From NCBI GenBank assembly GCA_950295325.1, contig OX485803.1:39013554-39077553 (forward strand): 64,000 bases of DNA. The letters are read 5' to 3'. Below, in pieces: positions 33,682 through 47,400 of the stretch. The notes below the pieces were generated by a model. The model did not search any database. It had not been told where the DNA came from and saw only the letters and a list, made by a program, of their open reading frames with translations. This stretch comes from Polytrichum commune (taxonomy: Eukaryota > Streptophyta > Polytrichopsida > Polytrichales > Polytrichaceae). The position numbers and the translations under genes were made by a program. Numbering within the stretch: the first letter of the stretch is position 1; each line of letters begins with the position of its first letter.

Positions 33682-36077
33682 ATGCATACGAGGGTGATGG
33701 CACCCATCATGCCGGCTATGGCGTCATCCTCTCTTCTGTCCCAGCGCCATTTGGCCTCCTCAGGTACACTCCAAATACTGTGTGGCTTGCTCCTCATTTG
33801 CTTTGCAGAGATGTAAACCGCAGGACCAACAATGAGCTACAAAAACATGTGAAAATACTTGCAAGGTCTCTACATTGGCAGTGACATTCTGTTCCCTCCA
33901 AGCATGAAAGCCTTCTTTCCTTTCTCTACTTGCAGTCATGTTTGGGGCTTCTTCTTCTATTTGCGGAGTGACAAGGGTGTGCCGAACAAGCCAAGGGGTT
34001 AGGAGGAGGTTTGCTAGTTCTGTGACAACAGTGGAAGTTAGAGCAGTGGAAGAGCGAGCGGACCGAGCTGTGGTGCAGAGCGGGGAGGATAGGCTGGAGA
34101 TTTGTCGAGTGATCAATGGAATGTGGCAGACGAGTGGCGGGTGGGGCAAGATCGAGCGAAATCAGGCAGTGGGAGCTATGCTCAACCATGTGGATGCTGG
34201 CTTCACCACTTTCGACATGGCCGATCATTGTAAGTCATCACCACCCTTGCTTATACCTCTTCTTTCTCTGCCCATCCCTCCTCCATTTTTCTTCGTCACA
34301 GGAAATCTGCAGGAGGAAGAGGATGTCTTCGTTGTTCTGGGGTTGACCAAATCGGCATTTCTAGGTACTCATTCCTCGTCGTTCAGAGCGCATAGGGTGT
34401 ACATCTTTGCAACGCAAACCAGAAGCAAGCCACATGGTTATGGATGTTAAGTCCATGTGTACATTCAGTGGTAGGGAGACTCTCCGGTTGAATGAAGGTT
34501 GGAAGTGATTTCATTTGACTCTGGGATTGAGAGTTCAATGATCAAATAGGCATTCAACAATGAAAATGTAGGAGGATGTCTTCTCTGCGGTTGACCAAAT
34601 TGGTATTGCTACTCATATCTCGTCATTCAGAGCAGTACTAATCATAGGAATAGTCTCAGCGGGAGCAATCCCCGTGCCCACGCCCGTACCCTTGTGTTCG
34701 AGAACCGCAAGTAGACACCTAGGCTCGGTGATGGAAACCAGGAGGCAGAATATGGACGCGAGAGGAAGAAAGGCTTGCACATTTGGGGAAGGCACAGGGA
34801 GCTGGTACATTGCCAATTGTGCATGTTCCAGGTTTTGTGAGTAGTTTTGAAACGTGTCATATGCACTCTACTCTTCGTGCATTCTGGTAATCAGCAATGA
34901 AGGGTGATCGACTAGCGTTGAGCAGGATGGGCAGATTGTGACTGCCGAGTAGATCTTGCAGTATTTTCACATGTTTTTGCAGCTCATTTCTGTCCTGGAA
35001 CAGATGCATCTCTGCAACTCAAATTAGAAGCGAGCCACACTTCGATTATGGATTTTGAGTCCATGTGTACATACAGTGCAATGGAGACTCCGGTTGAATG
35101 GAGTTTAGAAGTGATTTGTTTCACTGAGGTTGAGAGTTCCATGATGGAATAGGAATTCAACAATGAAGATATTTGCGGTGCCATTTGTATGCACACTCTA
35201 ACAGATGCCATGATGGTTTACAGATGGGCCTGCAGAGGATTTGTATGGTCTTTTCATCAACAGGATCCGACGAGAACGAGGGGAGGAGCTTGCATCACAA
35301 GTCCGTGGCTTAACGAAATGGGTGCCACCACCGGTGAAGATGACCCGAGCATATGTGGAGGCGAACATCGACCGATCCCGGAAACGCATGGACGTCAAGT
35401 GTTTGGACATGCTGCAATTCCACTGGTGGGATTACGCAGACAAGGGATACCTGGACGCATTGAAGCACATGACAGACCTAAAAGAGGAGGGCAAGATCAA
35501 AACCCTAGCCCTCACCAACTTTGACACCACGAGGTTGCAAATCATTCTGGAGAATCAGATCCCCATCGTCAGCAACCAAGTGCAACATTCCCTGGTCGAC
35601 ATGCGTCCCCAGTCCCGGATGGCCGAGCTTTGCAATGTGACTGGAGTGAAACTCATCACTTATGGCACCGTCATGGGGGGTTTGTTGTCTGAGAAATTTG
35701 TGGATGCCAACATTTCCATCCCATTCGCAGGGCCGGCGATTGACACACCTTCTCTTAGCAAGTATAAGCGGATGGTGGATGCATGGGGGGGATGGAACCT
35801 GTTTCAGGAACTCTTGCGGGAAGTGAAGAGGGTTTCCTATAAGCATGGGGTTTCAATTCCTACCGTTGCAGTGCGATACATCCTTGACCAACCTGCCGTC
35901 GCAGGATCCATGGTTGGTGTGAGATTGGGCCTGTCTGACCACATCCGGGATTCGCAAGCCATCTTCAGGTTGCAGTTGGACGACGAGGATCGGGACCGAA
36001 TTGCCAGCGTCACAAAGAAGGGGAAGAACTTGCAGGAGGTGATTGGGGACTGTGGAGATGAGTACCGGGGAGCCTAG
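33682..36077 (+). CDS. Chloroplast aldo/keto reductase (NAD(P)-linked oxidoreductase, At2g27680-like)
   Basis: Three exons: 33682-33763, 33936-34229 and 35224-36077, total 1230 bp (409 aa) with matching phases. The N-terminus is rich in Ser, Arg and Met (about residues 1-60), as in a plastid transit peptide. The reductase barrel follows: INGMWQTSGGWGKI, then FDMADHYGPAEDLYG with catalytic Asp and Tyr, LTKWVPP with the Lys, LQFHWWDY with the His, and VRLGLSDHI toward the cofactor-binding end, finishing GDCGDEYRGA. The overall pattern is that of the plant-plastid AKR group typified by Arabidopsis At2g27680; its physiological substrate is not known to me. Intron 2 (994 bp) carries an interrupted internal duplication, and the 3' flank is tandemly repeated. 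The transit peptide is a prediction from composition. Confidence 0.92.
34320..35180 (+). repeat. Interrupted duplication in intron 2 of the reductase gene
   Basis: Segment 34,320-34,566 is repeated in two parts: its first part at about 34,570-34,640 (GAGGATGTCTTC...TTGACCAAAT) and its second part at about 34,994-35,178 (TCTGCAAC...AGAAGC, GTCCATGTGTACAT, GATTGAGAGTTC-like). About 350 bp of unrelated DNA separates the parts. Confidence 0.75.
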
Positions 36078-36135
36078 TTCGCTGATTTGGATCTGGCCTG
36101 TATAATGTAACATTATGATGCCATCTTTTGTAAGG

Positions 36136-37012
36136 AGGATTTGTACAGTTTTTCTTCTAATCGAGTAGCAATTGCACCCCATTCCCTTGTGAACAAGTTT
36201 GTCGACGGAGATCTTGTCTTGTGATAACTTAACAATCAGCAGATTAACGATTGAATTTTGTGTGTCTATTTGTTCGAATGGTTATTTTCATCTGAGGGTA
36301 ATGGAAAAGAGAAATCGTGTTCTCCTCTATTGGCACAGGTTCCTCATAAGCATTGCTTTTTGTGTGAGGACACGGGACGCAGGATTCCTGGGATTGTCAA
36401 AGGAAATCTCCTCTTCTGATAACTCAACAATCAGCAGATTAACAATTGAGTTGGTGTGTTGTTCCAGTGCTCCTTTTCATCTGAGAGTAATGGAAAAAAG
36501 AGATATTCTCCTCCTCTATGGCACAGATTCCTCTTAAGCATTACTTTTTGTGTTTGAGGATCACATGTGAGGTAGGTTTTTGTACAGTTTCCTGTGAAGC
36601 AAGCAGCAATGACACCCCATTCCCTTGTGAAAAGGTTTGTAAAAGGAAGTTTTCTTTTATGAATGCTCAACAAAACAGCAGATGAATTCGTGTCCATTTG
36701 TTCATCTGAGGGTAATGGAAAAGAGAAATTCTCTTCTCAATGCCAAAGATTCCTCTTGAGCATTAACTTTTGTGTGACACAGGACTTGTACAGTTTCCTA
36801 TGAAGCAAGAAGCAATTGCACCTCATTCCTTTGTGAGCAGGTTTGTCAAAGGAATACATCTCGTACGAAAATGCAATAAACAGCAGATCAAAGATTGAGT
36901 ATGTTTGTTGATCTGGTCAAGTGCTACTCTTCATCTGAGGGCAATGGATAAGAGGAATCTTCTCCCATATCGCCCATATGCCTTCTAAAGAATCATTTGG
37001 TGCTTGAGAAGA
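36136..37012 (+). repeat. Four tandem copies of the reductase 3' flank (about 190-230 bp)
   Basis: CATCTGAGGGTAATGGA-like blocks occur at 36,289, 36,478, 36,703 and 36,932. Copies 1, 3 and 4 also share TTGTACAGTTT and a (C/T)CATTCC(C/T)TTGTGA block, which copy 2 lacks. The first copy begins about 60 bp after the stop codon and so lies within the likely 3' UTR. Confidence 0.85.
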
Positions 37013-39017
37013 ACATGTGCACCCTTGTCCTCAAAGAAACACTCAAGATTCTCCTATGATTCTGTGTTCATTCTGAGCAAGCGTGAGTAAGTTTTTAGCA
37101 TTCAGTCTGCGTGTTGCCGAGCCTCCTCACCCTACCTGCACTGAAAATGGAGTCCTCCTGGTGATTATATTTAAACACACACATAGATAGGGAATTTGCA
37201 TATTTGGATGGAATGCCAATGTATGTAATTAGCAATCAAATGACTCCCAGCAGGCTTGTGTTGATGTAATTCACAACTTTCACAAGCAAGAGGATGACCC
37301 TTCTCAAGTCTCCATACTACAACAACTTTCAACGAACTTCTTGGAAGAGCCACAAGCACAAATGAATATATGTATGTATATGACTTGATCCTTCTATGAT
37401 ATCAGCAAAGAATGTCAACTTTGCTAACTCAAAAATGGAATGGCCTCGAGTATGGACTACTTTACACCATGACCATGGAATTGTGACGACCCTTGAAATT
37501 TGAAAGTGAATTATAGGGCGCTTTAGACGGGGGTCCAAAGGGGAGGGTTCAACAAAATGGAGCATCCTATTGGCCAAGAGGTGTAAATTGGACTAGAGGC
37601 CTTTAGATGAAGGTCCAGAATCAAGAAGAGGCAAAGTGAGGTGTCTCGTACATGGCATCGTTTTGGAGGGAAACACTAAAGGTCTGAACCAAGAAATGGA
37701 GCTCAAAGGAGAACTCATGTTTTGCATAACCATTTTGAAAGGTAGGGTCCAAGGTAGGTCCAAGGTAGGGTTTGATTCGAGTGTTCAGTTTGCCTCAAAT
37801 TGCTTCAAATTGGTCCCTATATTCTTGGACTGTGAACCCCCATCTAAAGCACCCCTATGTGTGGTCATTGACAATCAAGTGTGGTGTGAACACATACATG
37901 ACCAAAGTCTCAACCACATGCTAGTTTGTTACCATCTCCTTCATGTGGGCCCTTCCACACAATAAAGACTGAACAAATGGAATTGAGTGGATGACTCATT
38001 GCGAGAGTGATGAGTGGTCCACCTACTTGAGTTGATTACCACTCATAACCGATTGGCTCATGGATAGATTTGGGGGATCGGGGAGAATATTGTGTCTCCA
38101 TATATGAAAAATTATGATGATTTTTCATAAACATTATGTCTAGGACGAGTGACCAATTATGTTATAATAAATCAAAGGTTATTAGAATTTAAAGTGATCA
38201 TGGTCATTGAGTTTCCCGTTACATCTACCTCTTTGAAGTGGAGTTGATGCAAAAATCATGTAGACCATGAAATATTATCCATTGCATGCCATTCAAACTC
38301 CCTTGGTCCCTTACGCCCTTAAGCTCTAGTGTAAAGTGGCCCTAAGCCAACTCAGAAAGAGTCTCTCTCTTGTGCCCCAAGTATGTCATGGTCTAGGAAG
38401 AAAGGTACACTGATATGTGCAATTACATTGCCCCATGCTAATGATTCTATGGACATTCCACATCATTTATTATTTCAATGTGGTTTCTATATGGACCGAT
38501 TAACAAAGTTATCAATTTTTGTAAGTTGATTTTGACCCCATTTAAGTTGCATGGTAAAGAGGCAACAAATTATTTCCAAAAGCAACCCTTATTGCACATA
38601 CCATTATAATGTAGGTCAATAGCAGGTTGGGCGGATTTTGCCCAATAATTAATTAATTGAAAAAAGTGGTTTAGGCGGTCCGTAAAAACATTTATGAAAA
38701 GTTGGGCAAATACATATATGTATATTTCTTCATTTAGGCACATATTATATATCCTACATACAAGACCATGGATTGTAACTTGTTTTTCATTCATTCATGG
38801 CGACTAAGTACGCGATGTTAGCCTTGAGGGTGTAGGTTAAGCCGTCTTAGTGTGCTAATTATGGTTGTGAACAATGCATTTGGTTGTTTTGTGCTCGTGT
38901 TCCATAGAGATTGTTTGAAAGTTTGCAATTCTAGCTAAGAGCTAGAGGCATACCAATCATAAGTTCCATCCCATAGACAAGGATGACATAACATTGTTCA
39001 TATTCATAACAACGTTC
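37013..39017. other. Intergenic DNA without a recognised gene
   Basis: Short ORFs only. A block at about 38,392-38,565 (ACACTGATATGTGCAATTA, then ACAAAGTTATCA) matches 52,605-52,815. The final part leads into the 336-bp satellite. Confidence 0.5.
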
Positions 39018-41400
39018 CGTGGGACTGACAGTATTCCACGTAGTATCCCGGATATTCCTCACATTCAAATTGGATGTGCGGAATATCCGGGATTGTCAGT
39101 CCCACATAACATTGTCATAGATCTGAATAATAGTATGAAGAAGAGATTATTGAGTGTCGCAAGTGATGTTGAAGTTACGAATACCGAAGCTTCGAGAGAT
39201 CACCTTGGAAAGATCGGAGATGAGAATTTCCTAGAATGCACGCGTTTTGATGCTATCAACTTACGATAATGGGTTTCACAATGCAGTATAATGTGATGTG
39301 TGATTGGTGAATCGAGTCTCGGGTTTACCAGTACCAATGAGGTGACCCACAATATCTAGCTTTAGCTCTTGCTAAGTTATTAATAAGTTAGAGTGGATGT
39401 GCGAAATATCCGAGAATACTACGTGGAATACAGTCAGTCCCACATAACATTGTCATAGATCTGAATGATAGTATGAAGAGATTATTGAGTGTCACAAGTG
39501 ATGTTGAAGTTTTGAATACCCAAGCTTAGAGAGATCGCCTTGGGAAGATCGGAGATGAGAATTTCCTAGAATGCATGCGTTTTGATGCGATCAGCCTACG
39601 GTAATAGGTTTCACAGCGCAGTACACTGTGATGTGTGAGTGGTGAATTGAGTGTCAGGATTTCCCAGTACCAATGAGGTGACCCACGATATCTAGCTTTA
39701 GCTCTTGCTAAGTTATTAATAAGTTAGAGTGGATGTGCGGAATATCCGAGAATACTACGTGGAATATTGTCAGTCCCACATAACATTGTCATAGATCTGA
39801 ATGATAGTATGAAGAGATTATTGAGTGTCACAAGTGATGTTGAAGTTTTGAATACCCAAGCTTAGAGAGATCACCTTGGGAAGATCGGAGGTGAGAATTT
39901 CCTAGAATTCATGCGTTTTGATGCGATCAGCCTACGGTAATAGGTTTCACAGCGCAGTGTACTGTGATGTATGAGTGGTGAATCGAGTGTCGGGGTTTCC
40001 CAGTACCAATGAGGTGACCTACGATATCTAGCTTTAGCTCTTGCTAAGTTATTAATAAGTTAGAGTGGATGTGCGAAATATCCGAGAATACTACGTGGAA
40101 TATTGTCAGTCCCACATAACATTGTCATAAATCTGAATGATAGTATGAAGAGATTATTGAGTGTCGCAAGTGATGTTGAAGTTTTGAATACCCAAGCTTA
40201 CAGAGATCGCCTTGGGAAGATCAGAGATGAGAATTTCCTAGAATGCATGCGTTTTGATGCGATCAACCTACGGTAATAGGTTTCACAGCGCAGTCTAATG
40301 TGATGTGTGAGTGGTAAATCGAGTCTCGGGGTTTCCCAGTACCAATGAGGTGACACACGATATCTAGCTTTAGCTCTTGCTGAGTTATTAATAAGTTAGA
40401 GTGGATGTGCGAAATATCCGAGAATACTACATGGAATACAATCAGTCCCACATAACATTGTCATAGATCTGAATGATAGTATGAAGAGATTATTGAGTGT
40501 CGCAAGTGATGTTGAAGTTTTGAATACCCAAGCTTACAGAGATCGCCTTGGGAAGATCGGAGATGAGAATTTCCTAGAATGCATGCGTTTTGATGCGATC
40601 AACCTACGGTAATAGGTTTCACAGCGCAGTCTAATGTGATGTGTGAGTGGTGAATCGAGTCTCGGGGTTTCCCAGTACCAATGAGGTGACACACGATATC
40701 TAGCTTTAGCTCTTGCTGAGTTATTAATAAGTTAGAGTGGATGTGCGAAATATCCGAGAATACTACATGGAATACAATCAGTCCCACATAACATTGTCAT
40801 AGATCTGAATGATAGTATGAAGAGATTATTGAGTGTCGCAAGTGATGTTGAAGTTTTGAATACCCAAGCTTAGAGAGATCGCCTTGGGAAGATCGGAGAT
40901 GAGAATTTCCTAGAATGCATGCGTTTTGATGCGATCAGCCTACGGTAATAGGTTTCACAGCGCAGTACACTGTGATGTGTGAGTGGTGAATTGAGTGTCA
41001 GGATTTCCCAGTACCAATGAGGTGACCCACGATATCTAGCTTTAGCTCTTGCTAAGTTATTAATAAGTTAGAGTGGATGTGCGGAATATCCGAGAATACT
41101 ACGTGGAATATTGTCAGTCCCACATAACATTGTCATAGATCTGAATGATAGTATGAAGAGATTATTGAGTGTCACAAGTGATGTTGAAGTTTTGAATACC
41201 CAAGCTTAGAGAGATCGCCTTGGGAAGATTGGAGATGAGAATTTCCTAGAATTCATGCGTTTTGATGCGATCAGCCTATGGTAATAGGTTTCACAGCGCA
41301 GTGTACTGTGATGTGTGAGTGGTGAATTGAGTGTCGGGGTTTCCCAGTACCAATGAGGTGACGCACGATATCTAGCTTCAGCTCTTGCTAAGTTATTAGT
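39018..41400. repeat. 336-bp satellite, seven copies, with an inverted fragment at the left edge
   Basis: CCCACATAACATTGTCAT begins at 39,101, 39,439, 39,775, 40,111, 40,447, 40,783 and 41,119: one 338-bp then five 336-bp intervals. Diagnostic variants (GTACACTG/GTGTACTG/GTCTAATG and TCAGGATT/TCGGGGTT) give an order A-B-C-D-D-B-C. About 48 bp at 39,018-39,066 is a reverse-complement copy of part of the unit facing the first forward copy. ORFs such as 40,263-40,451 and 40,599-40,787 (minus) are repeat shadows. Confidence 0.95.
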
Positions 41401-44400
41401 ATAGTGATCATGGGATGAAGCGGGGTCAAGGGACTCCCAGCCATGATGGCCAAAGGCGGTGCCCATGTTCCATGCATTGGGTGTGTTGAAGTCAATTAAT
41501 ATATACATGGTATGACTGACTGAGTATATCACACCGTATATATATATATATAACACGACGGAGTTCCTATCATCATGTGTTGTATGGCTACAGCCACATG
41601 ATCATGCCACTTTTGAGGGACGGTGTCCGGGGAAGATTTTTGGGCATAATCGGTCAATATCTTACAGGGATTAGTGAAGGTGATACTAAATTTTTTAAGT
41701 CATGAAATTAGTGTCACTGAGATCTAGGAATTTTTGTTCATCTTGGTATTATTCATTGAAAATATGTTTTATAGTAACATTATTCATTAAAAGTAGCAGT
41801 AGTGTTCATCCTAGTATTATTCATTTGTGCATATGATTTTTATTTTGGTTATCACTCTACAAACATTGTAGAGGATATATTGATTTTCTCAAAATGTATG
41901 GGAAATGAGCATGTATTCATGAAGCAAGTATTCATGAATTTTGAGCAAATGGATATGGTGAGGACACCTAAAGAGCAACAAACATTGCCACAAAAGTTTG
42001 GAAAAGAAAAACCATTGTATGCTAATACAACCTTTATATCAAAGTTTCACAAAAATGAAAACGATTCAATCACAAATCCAATAAAATGCAACAATGGCTT
42101 AGATCGCAACATGCAAGTTGCCTGCATTGAATAATAAAGCTCCATGCTTTATAATCCCATTCAAGATTGTCAAATGTCATTCATTTTCACATATTTATCC
42201 CTATTATCATTTTCAATAATTATGGAGTGTACGCCTGTCAACTTCTTACAATGTTGGTGGTGAAGGGTACTATATGGTATACACGAACATACATTAAATG
42301 GTATCCATTTCCCCAAAAAGGTAGTTACAAAATTTGAATTTACATGCATAGACAAGACCACAAAACATATTCTTCTAGATGGTGAACTTTGAAACCGTGT
42401 ACTCCCAAAGCATACATGCTTTTCGATTCAAAGTTTTTGGGATGGCACTACACATCACATATTGTGACGTTTGTATTTAGAAGATTGAGTCTTATTGCCT
42501 TGTTATCAAGCTATGGACCTTGAATTGAAATTCTTCAATTATGTGACTTAATTTTATGAGTCATTGTATGTGATCATCTAATGAGAAAGAAAATCTCTAA
42601 ATTTGAATATGAGTTCCAAAATTTATGAGACAATGGCCGTGGGCACAATTTGATCTTGCAAATCATCTTGCACCAATTGTGTGTTTCATATCCTACGAGA
42701 AATCGGTGCAAACCTAAAAATTCATGTTCAAAGACCCAATGACCTCATCCAAGATGGGTGCCAAAGTTGAGGAAAGCCTTCTAAGTGATGATGCACAACA
42801 AAGTGCAATGAAGGGTTTGAAAAGTGGCACAATTAAACTAATTAGTGGAGAAATAATGGGTAGAAACATCCCATAATTTGATAGGTACACAAGAAACCAT
42901 GTTATAGCCTATAGCAAGGCTCCCCACGTTCGATATAGCAAGGCGAAATCTAAGGAGGGAGGAGTGGGGTGTGCTAGTGAGAGAAGGAGGTTCTTCATAT
43001 CAGTGCATGTCAGGGGAGATTTTTGGGCATAATCGGTGGAAATCCTAGTGTTTCCAAGCTCAATTGGTTACATGTGGTGATCGTTCGGTCGATCTTTATG
43101 AATTCCATGAATATTTTATAGATTCTTCTAAAACGATCGGTAATTTTCGGGAAGTCTTGAGTTCCGACTGGTTAGTTCTCAAACTCAACCGGTTCATCTG
43201 TAACTAGCGGTCGGTTCTCCCCGTTCATTGCTTCACATTGTGTGTCCGTGCTGTTCTTCGCGGCCCGTGGCAGCGAAATGAAGTGAATAGTTAGCGACTT
43301 TTGACTTGTCACTTGAATCGATCTGCTCTGCGAGTCGGCCTGTTGCAGTCCTCACCCGAACAATGGCCCCGCGTGGTGCCACCGAGGGTAGGTTTGCGGA
43401 CTCAGCCATGTGCCGCGACCGCCGGGCTGGTGTGTCACATGGCGGCCAACTGTAGCTTAACTTATCATCATCACCAGATCGGTAGTAACTAAAGATCGCC
43501 GAGGTGACGGAATTAGGAAGGACTCATGACGCAGGAGGGAGGAACGAAAGAATGATCTACTTATAATGTCGTGATGCAAAGTTCTTAGGGATTGTCTTTC
43601 CAGCCTTCCAGGACGTTGTGTCACGTAGTAGGTGTACAATGTACATACATGAACTTCACCTAAACACTGTTGGTAGTGGCTAATTTATTCTTTGGCTTAT
43701 TCGTTTCCGCGTATTTCGGCGATGTCTCTGCCTGACTGACGGACGGGCCGACCTATTTGGAGCTTGCGGTTCAAATTCTTTGACCTCGGACCAAAAGTCG
43801 CTCACTCTCACTCTTCCGAAGTTCCGTCCGCTGGTCCAACTCGTGCACACAGCGGGCACCAAATTGCTGTAGGATCTGCTGTTTGTAACTGCGTATCTGT
43901 CTCATCAGATTCACTGGACTCGTAAGTAGGTAAGTTTTTATTCCATCCTGTGCAGAGAGGTCGTGGTGTGGCTTGTTGCAGAGCGAGGAGGGCACGGGGA
44001 CGACAGAGAGTGAGTTAAAAGCGTTTGGCAGGTCAATGATTTCCATTCACTGTTAATCGTGGCACGGAGTTCGAGAATCTGCTTCCATACAGGGGAGTTT
44101 GGTAAAATAATTGGTAAGGGCGGGATCGGATCGAGAGCCGCAGGGGGGTCTTAACGGAGACAATCCGGGACGAAGAACCGGTGGAATTGCACAGGAAAAC
44201 ACGGCAAGCTGTGATGGTCGCGCGGAAAATGTTAGGCTTTTTCCCTGATTGCTTGCTTGCGGCATCGAAATAGGTAGCAGATGCTGAGAGCTTATGAGAA
44301 GGCTACATTTAGGGATTCGACGTGTATACCGCGGGGAGAGAGGAAGAGTAGGAATCCTTTTTGATATAGCTGCCTGTGGTGGCCACCATGAGAGGCAGAC

Positions 44401-44423
44401 GGATGTAAGAGGCCAGGGGCAGC
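41401..44423. other. Intergenic DNA upstream of the site-1 protease
   Basis: Contains a (TA)n run near 41,539-41,552, two copies of repeat family C (about 41,625-41,690 and 43,009-43,230) and a family A fragment near 42,540-42,710. The ORF at 41,802-42,134 has no recognisable domain. The last kilobase is GC-richer and probably includes the S1P promoter and 5' UTR; I could not define them. Confidence 0.45.
43009..43230 (+). repeat. Dispersed repeat family C copy
   Basis: GGGCATAATCGGT, CAATTGGTTACATGT, CTCAACCGGTTCATCTGTAA and GGTCGGTTCTCCC occur in the same order as in the arms of the inverted repeat at 18.5/21.9 kb and in the copies near 41,630 (partial) and 54,765. Confidence 0.8.
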
Positions 44424-47400
44424 ATGAGAGCATTCGCAGAGCAGGGGAGACTTATTTTGCTGCTGCTGATTTTGCTATTAAGTTCAAGGCCGCTGACGTC
44501 CGTTAAGAATATTTTAGAATGGCGCACGGTCGGTGCATACTTCGACCCTGGCCTGGCGACGATGGTTGAAGAATCCGGGTTTTGTAGCATGGGAGATGAA
44601 GGTAGGTTGGCAGAATGCTCTTCCGGATTCTCATCAGAGTGTGAAGCCGATGAGAGGGAAGATGTCTTTCCAAAAGAAGGGAAGGTTGGTCCTGTGGGAC
44701 CTGTAGAAGAGGTCGGTGACGAGTACATTGTTAGGTTTCGGAGCTACCGACAAGCTGCGGAGCATAAACAAGAGTTGGAGGATAACCTTGAGGGGAGTGG
44801 GAGGGATTGGCAGTGGTTGGAGCGCATCAATCCAGCATCCGCTTTCCCCACGGACTTTGGGTTACTTAAAATTGAGAGGTCACGATATGAGGGTCTAGTC
44901 CGAGCGCTTAGGAGCGTGAAATCTGTGAAGGATGTGTCTCCACAGATGCGGTTTACACGCTCCTTGACTTCAGAGGGTGATGATGATAGTGAAGGTCAGC
45001 AACCACCTGGCGCAGACCAAAATGATGATGAAGGGGATACTGAAAAGATTGGACTTGACGAGCTTCGAGATGGTAACCCTCGAGGTCGGCGACACACAAA
45101 GATGTCATTCGAGAGTGGGTATCAGGACAGCACAGATTCACGCCATGCAAATGTGTCACTTCACCAAAACCGCAAGCTTCTCCTGCAGGTAAATTAGTTA
45201 GTGTTCTTCTGTAAGTATGGCAGAACAGTTGTTTTGCTTTGATACAGAGGGGCAGCAGACGGGCACCTAAAGGAGTCCTCAATGGAGAGCTCCGGGATTA
45301 CTTCATTCCAGTAGGGTTTCATGCCTCACCCCATCAAAAACGTTCTTGGGTTTGCAGTGTCTCCTAAAAACATGCCCAAAATCTTTGCGTTGCAGGCCCA
45401 TCGCAAGGTTGAACGGTGTGCTGTCGTGACCTGTGACAGACTTCAAATACTAGCGTCTGATTGAAGTCCTGAATAATTCCCATCAAAGGGAATTGTAGTA
45501 CAGGAATGCAATGCGGTTTCCGTTTGGGTCCCCTGTCTCCAGGCGTTCTCTGGTCCCTGTCAACCCCCTCACCACTTTTGGGTGAAATTCTTCTTCCTTC
45601 TAGTCATCAATGTTTCCACTTAGGGACTATCATGCCAGCCCTCCTCTTTTGAAGTACTGTCAGTTTAGAAGCAGTACCCTGTGTGGCATGGAGTGTTGGC
45701 CTGAAGGAATGAGGAGTTAATCTGCTAACATATCCGTGTTGCTGGTGGATTGGAAACAGCGGTCTCAAATTACTTCCATGTTCGAAGCAGAGAAATTGTG
45801 GGCCAAAGGCTTCACAGGTGCAAAAGTGAAGATGGCAGTTTTTGACACAGGTGTCCGTGCTGACCATCCTCACTTCCGCAATATAAAGGTATGTGGAGAG
45901 GATGTTTGAGGTATTTCCTGTGGGCTCTGCATGTTCGGCCTCATCTGACAGAAAGACTCTGTCCCAAATTGATATTTTTCGGAATTATTTTAACAACTCT
46001 TATATGTTGCTGCAGGACGAGTATCATACAAGTTGAAGTTTCTTGGTTTTTTTGTGTATAAGTAACTAAAAATTACAGAGAGTGATTGCAGTGGTAAAGA
46101 CTTGCACTGTTTAGTACCTACTCTGACGTCTCTGGCATTCTGTGTTTTAAGGGTGATAATGAGGTTCATGTAAGTTCTGGTGGGCATGTGGTTGCAGGAG
46201 AGGACTAATTGGACTAATGAGGATACATTGAATGACAATCTCGGCCATGGCACATTCGTGGCAGGAGTGATCTCCAGCCAAGATTCTCAGTGCCTAGGAT
46301 TTGCTCCAGATGCTGAGATATATGCATTTCGTGTCTTTACTGATGCTCAGGTAAGGAAGTGATTCTCCAACATACTAGCTTTATTGCAATTTACTGATGA
46401 TCCTGATATGCACTTTTCAAGGTTATTTCTCATATTGTAGACATGGGTATATGTCATTGGCATAAGGGGTCTTTCTAGGGTCTTTCTTGATTTGACACCC
46501 GGAAATATGAAAATGCATTGTCCATATGGAACACCATCTGAGATATAACAGGGAATCACAGCGTGAGGAAACATCAGACAAGTTGTGTATACTTCCAAAG
46601 TCTATTGTCAAGGCTTGAATGTTCAGAGTAGAGATAAGCAAGTGCTTTTTTATTTGCTTCCAGCCCATGAGGAAAAATGCGGTCAGTGGGGTGCAGGTAT
46701 CATATACTTCCTGGTTTCTGGATGCTTTTAATTATGCAATTGCCACCAAGATGAATGTTCTCAACCTCAGCATTGGTGGGCCTGACTACTTGGACCTCCC
46801 TTTTGTGGAAAAGGTAATATATTTATCTTTTCTGTACTTCCTGAGCTTGTAAGTTTCATCCATTACCTGGGGTTGACAGGCAGTGGACTGTATGTTTTCA
46901 TATCATGCTTCAATTTATTTGGTTTGTCATTTGGTTTGCTGAAGTGACAATGAGCTGCTGGAGGTCTGGCTTTGATCAACTCTGGAATGTGGTTCTAAGT
47001 TTGAATCTGCTTTTGTGCCAGGTATGGGAAATGACTGCAAATAACATTATTATGGTATCGGCTATTGGGAATGATGGCCCTTTATATGGCACTCTCAATA
47101 ATCCAGCTGATCAGAGTGATGTCATTGGGGTTGGAGGCATTGACTACAGTGACCACATTGCCTCATTTTCATCACGTGGCATGAGCACTTGGGAGATCCC
47201 ACATGGGTAAGTTCTTTTTGATGCAGATTGCTGCTTCCATTTCTAATCTGCATATAGAAGATTTTCTGAGCATATATACCGAGTCTAAGATTCTTTGTTT
47301 GGCCAGTTGCACACATCTGACTTTCAGTTCAGAGTATGTGCACATGCATACATTTGCAATGTAGAAAACAGTTAGGGTATTGGAGCTTTGTGAGAATTTT

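Noticed and set aside
40263-40787. Two near-identical 62-aa minus-strand ORFs
   Set aside because: They are the same frame in adjacent satellite copies.
39018-41400. Resemblance of the 336-bp unit to 5S rRNA (GATGCGATCA and GTACCAATGAGGTGACCC)
   Set aside because: Two short matches occur in 5S-like order, but the intervening sequence does not align with 5S rRNA and the promoter boxes are not intact. Not enough for a call.
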